Origin: Burkholderia sp. Ax-1719
GTDB lineage: Bacteria; Pseudomonadota; Gammaproteobacteria; Burkholderiales; Burkholderiaceae
Reading direction: 5' to 3'
Assembly: GCF_011753055.1 (NCBI RefSeq)
Contig: NZ_VWWJ01000001.1
Span: 1,116,001 to 1,180,000 of the forward strand
DNA: 64,000 nt
Part shown: piece after piece, positions 63,049 to 64,000 of the stretch
Position numbering within the stretch: the stretch's first letter is position 1
Layout of the letters: each line of letters begins with the position of its first letter
Position numbers and translations under genes: made by a program
The notes under the pieces: model-generated
Databases searched by the model: none
What the model saw: the letters and a program-made list of their open reading frames with translations, nothing else
Told to the model about the DNA's origin: nothing

Positions 63049-63590
63049 CAAAAATTCCTTTCGTCCTACCCGCTCTTGAATATCTCGCAGTCCTAATCGA
63101 GTCACAATCGTGGCGACGCGTGACGACCACTGACTCTTCGCCTGCCGTCGCGGCACCGTGGGTGTCGGTGCGCGATCCGCGTCATGGGTTCGCACTATAA
63201 CGCTCGAACACTGCGCTTCAAAATTCCACGAAAACTTAATTTTTTATCGGACTTCTACCTATCAGTATTTACACTGAGAGCACGCCTTCACCTTGACTGA
63301 TCCCATCTGGTGATTGTGATTTTATCGATCAAAAACAATGACTTAAAAGATCGATGCAAGATGGCTCGCAACGCGAAAAGTGAAAATTATTTTGTTCGTG
63401 TTGACAGCACTGTAAGACGTCACTCATCATATGTCAACGACGCAAAAATACCGGATGGAGACAACGGCTACGCTTTAGCGAACACTTGAAAACATGGCGC
63501 GGCAGACGCGCTCGCGCCCCGCAAAAAATCGTCAACTGCAGTACGCGGAACCCCGGTTCCGTACACGTCTGGATTTCGAACAGGAGAGTC
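63049..63590. other. Divergent promoter region between etfB and hydantoinase gene
   Basis: 542 bases. AT-rich around 63230-63400. It contains the inverted repeat at 63400-63438 and, before 63591, AGGAGAG as ribosome binding site of the hydantoinase gene. No gene is supported. Confidence 0.45.
63400..63438. promoter_or_regulatory. Inverted repeat and TTGACA box
   Basis: GTTGACA (63400-63406) and TGTCAAC (63432-63438) are perfect 7-base arms 25 bases apart. TTGACA at 63401 could be a -35 element. Possible operator for one of the divergent genes. Confidence 0.4.
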
Positions 63591-64000
63591 ATGGTGGCCA
63601 GTCACGACAAGGCACGGGTTGGTGTAGACATCGGCGGAACGTTCACCGATGTCGCGCTGGAGCTCGGTGGAGAACTCTTTTCCACCAAGGTCCTCACGGA
63701 TTACACGGCGCCCGAGCGCGCAATCATCAAGGGCGTGAGCATCGTTGCGGCGAAGGCTGGCATCGGCCTGAAGGACATTGGCGTCATCATCCACGGCACC
63801 ACGCTGGCGACGAACGCGCTGATCGAGCGCCGCGGCGCAAAGACGGCCTTCATCACCACGGAGGGTTTCCGCGACACCATCGAGATGCGCACGGAAAACC
63901 GCTTCGAACAATATGATCTGAACATCAAGCTGCCGCCGCCGCTGATCGAGCGCTGCGACCGCTTCACGCTGGCCGAACGCATCGACGCGCAGGGCGGCGT
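63591..64000 (+). CDS. Hydantoinase/oxoprolinase family protein, N-terminal part
   Basis: The gene starts at ATG 63591 (CAGGAGAGTC just upstream) and is open to the window edge, 136 codons seen. ARVGVDIGGTFTDVALELGG is the actin-like ATP-binding start of HyuA-type subunits, followed by IIHGTTLATNALIERRGAKT and AFITTEGFRDTIEMRTENR. These enzymes hydrolyse hydantoins, 5-oxoproline or related lactams with ATP, usually with a HyuB partner downstream. The divergent amino-acid permease operon fits a catabolic role, but the substrate is unknown. Confidence 0.87.
   Translation, partial: MVASHDKARVGVDIGGTFTDVALELGGELFSTKVLTDYTAPERAIIKGVSIVAAKAGIGLKDIGVIIHGTTLATNALIERRGAKTAFITTEGFRDTIEMRTENRFEQYDLNIKLPPPLIERCDRFTLAERIDAQGG

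Noticed and set aside
1..64000. tRNA or rRNA genes
   Set aside because: No stretch with a convincing tRNA cloverleaf or rRNA-like sequence was found by eye.

Overview
The window looks like accessory and catabolic DNA from a Burkholderiaceae-type betaproteobacterium (Paraburkholderia/Caballeronia-like). This is an inference from the protein mix (MHS/MFS transporters, many LysR regulators, CoA-linked catabolic operons, an Old Yellow Enzyme operon, ETF genes) and from alternation between GC-rich core-like stretches (about 34.7-38.2 kb and 58.3-64 kb) and more AT-rich, poorly conserved stretches. No rRNA, tRNA or CRISPR array was seen.

Layout. 0-7.2 kb: the tail of an Mrr-like nuclease, a secreted lipocalin-like protein, a berberine-bridge-type flavoenzyme, a quinone-reductase-like MDR enzyme, and a LysR gene divergent from an MFS exporter. 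7.7-13.1 kb: a minus-strand operon (class III CoA-transferase, hot-dog hydratase, MHS-type transporter, CitE-like lyase) divergent from a LysR gene; the enzyme set matches activation, hydration and cleavage of a C5-dicarboxylate such as itaconate or mesaconate. 13.3-27.5 kb: accessory DNA with a SIR2-like gene, two broken genes (14.9 kb and 17.0 kb), small secreted proteins and lipoproteins, and a probable defence pair (HNH protein, then an AlbA_2/Schlafen-STAND NTPase-repeat protein), with a short repeat recurring in the gaps. 28.3-31.9 kb: three tightly spaced genes (zinc-peptidase-like protein, beta-propeller lipoprotein, 464-residue unknown protein). 32.2-34.7 kb: an exporter and a lipoprotein. 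34.7-38.2 kb: a TetR/DJ-1/Old Yellow Enzyme/SDR group in which a near-identical palindromic operator precedes both tetR and the DJ-1 gene.

38.4-45.2 kb is the most striking unit. It is a complete type I secretion operon: a Ser/Thr/Asp-rich glycine-zipper precursor with a canonical double-glycine leader, a C39-peptidase ABC transporter, an HlyD adaptor and a TolC-like outer membrane protein, ending in a TraB/GumN-family gene. A decayed partial copy of the 464-residue gene lies just upstream (46.0-46.3 kb). From 46.4 to 54.7 kb is a block of genes I do not recognise, two of which are diverged paralogues, with palindromes and direct repeats in the gaps. 54.8-58.2 kb: a nitronate-monooxygenase-like gene and a lone TniQ-like gene followed by four TGTACTTTT-type repeats resembling Tn5053/Tn402 transposon ends. 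58.3-64 kb: electron-transfer flavoprotein genes, a class II aldolase, an HTH regulator and an amino-acid permease on the minus strand, divergent from a hydantoinase/oxoprolinase gene that runs off the window.

How parts work together. In the type I operon the C39 domain should cut the leader while the ABC, adaptor and TolC proteins export the mature Ser-rich protein; the TraB/GumN gene is the only accessory or immunity candidate. In the CoA operon the MFS protein would import the acid that the three enzymes convert to central metabolites. In the TetR operon, derepression would supply enzymes against reactive electrophiles.
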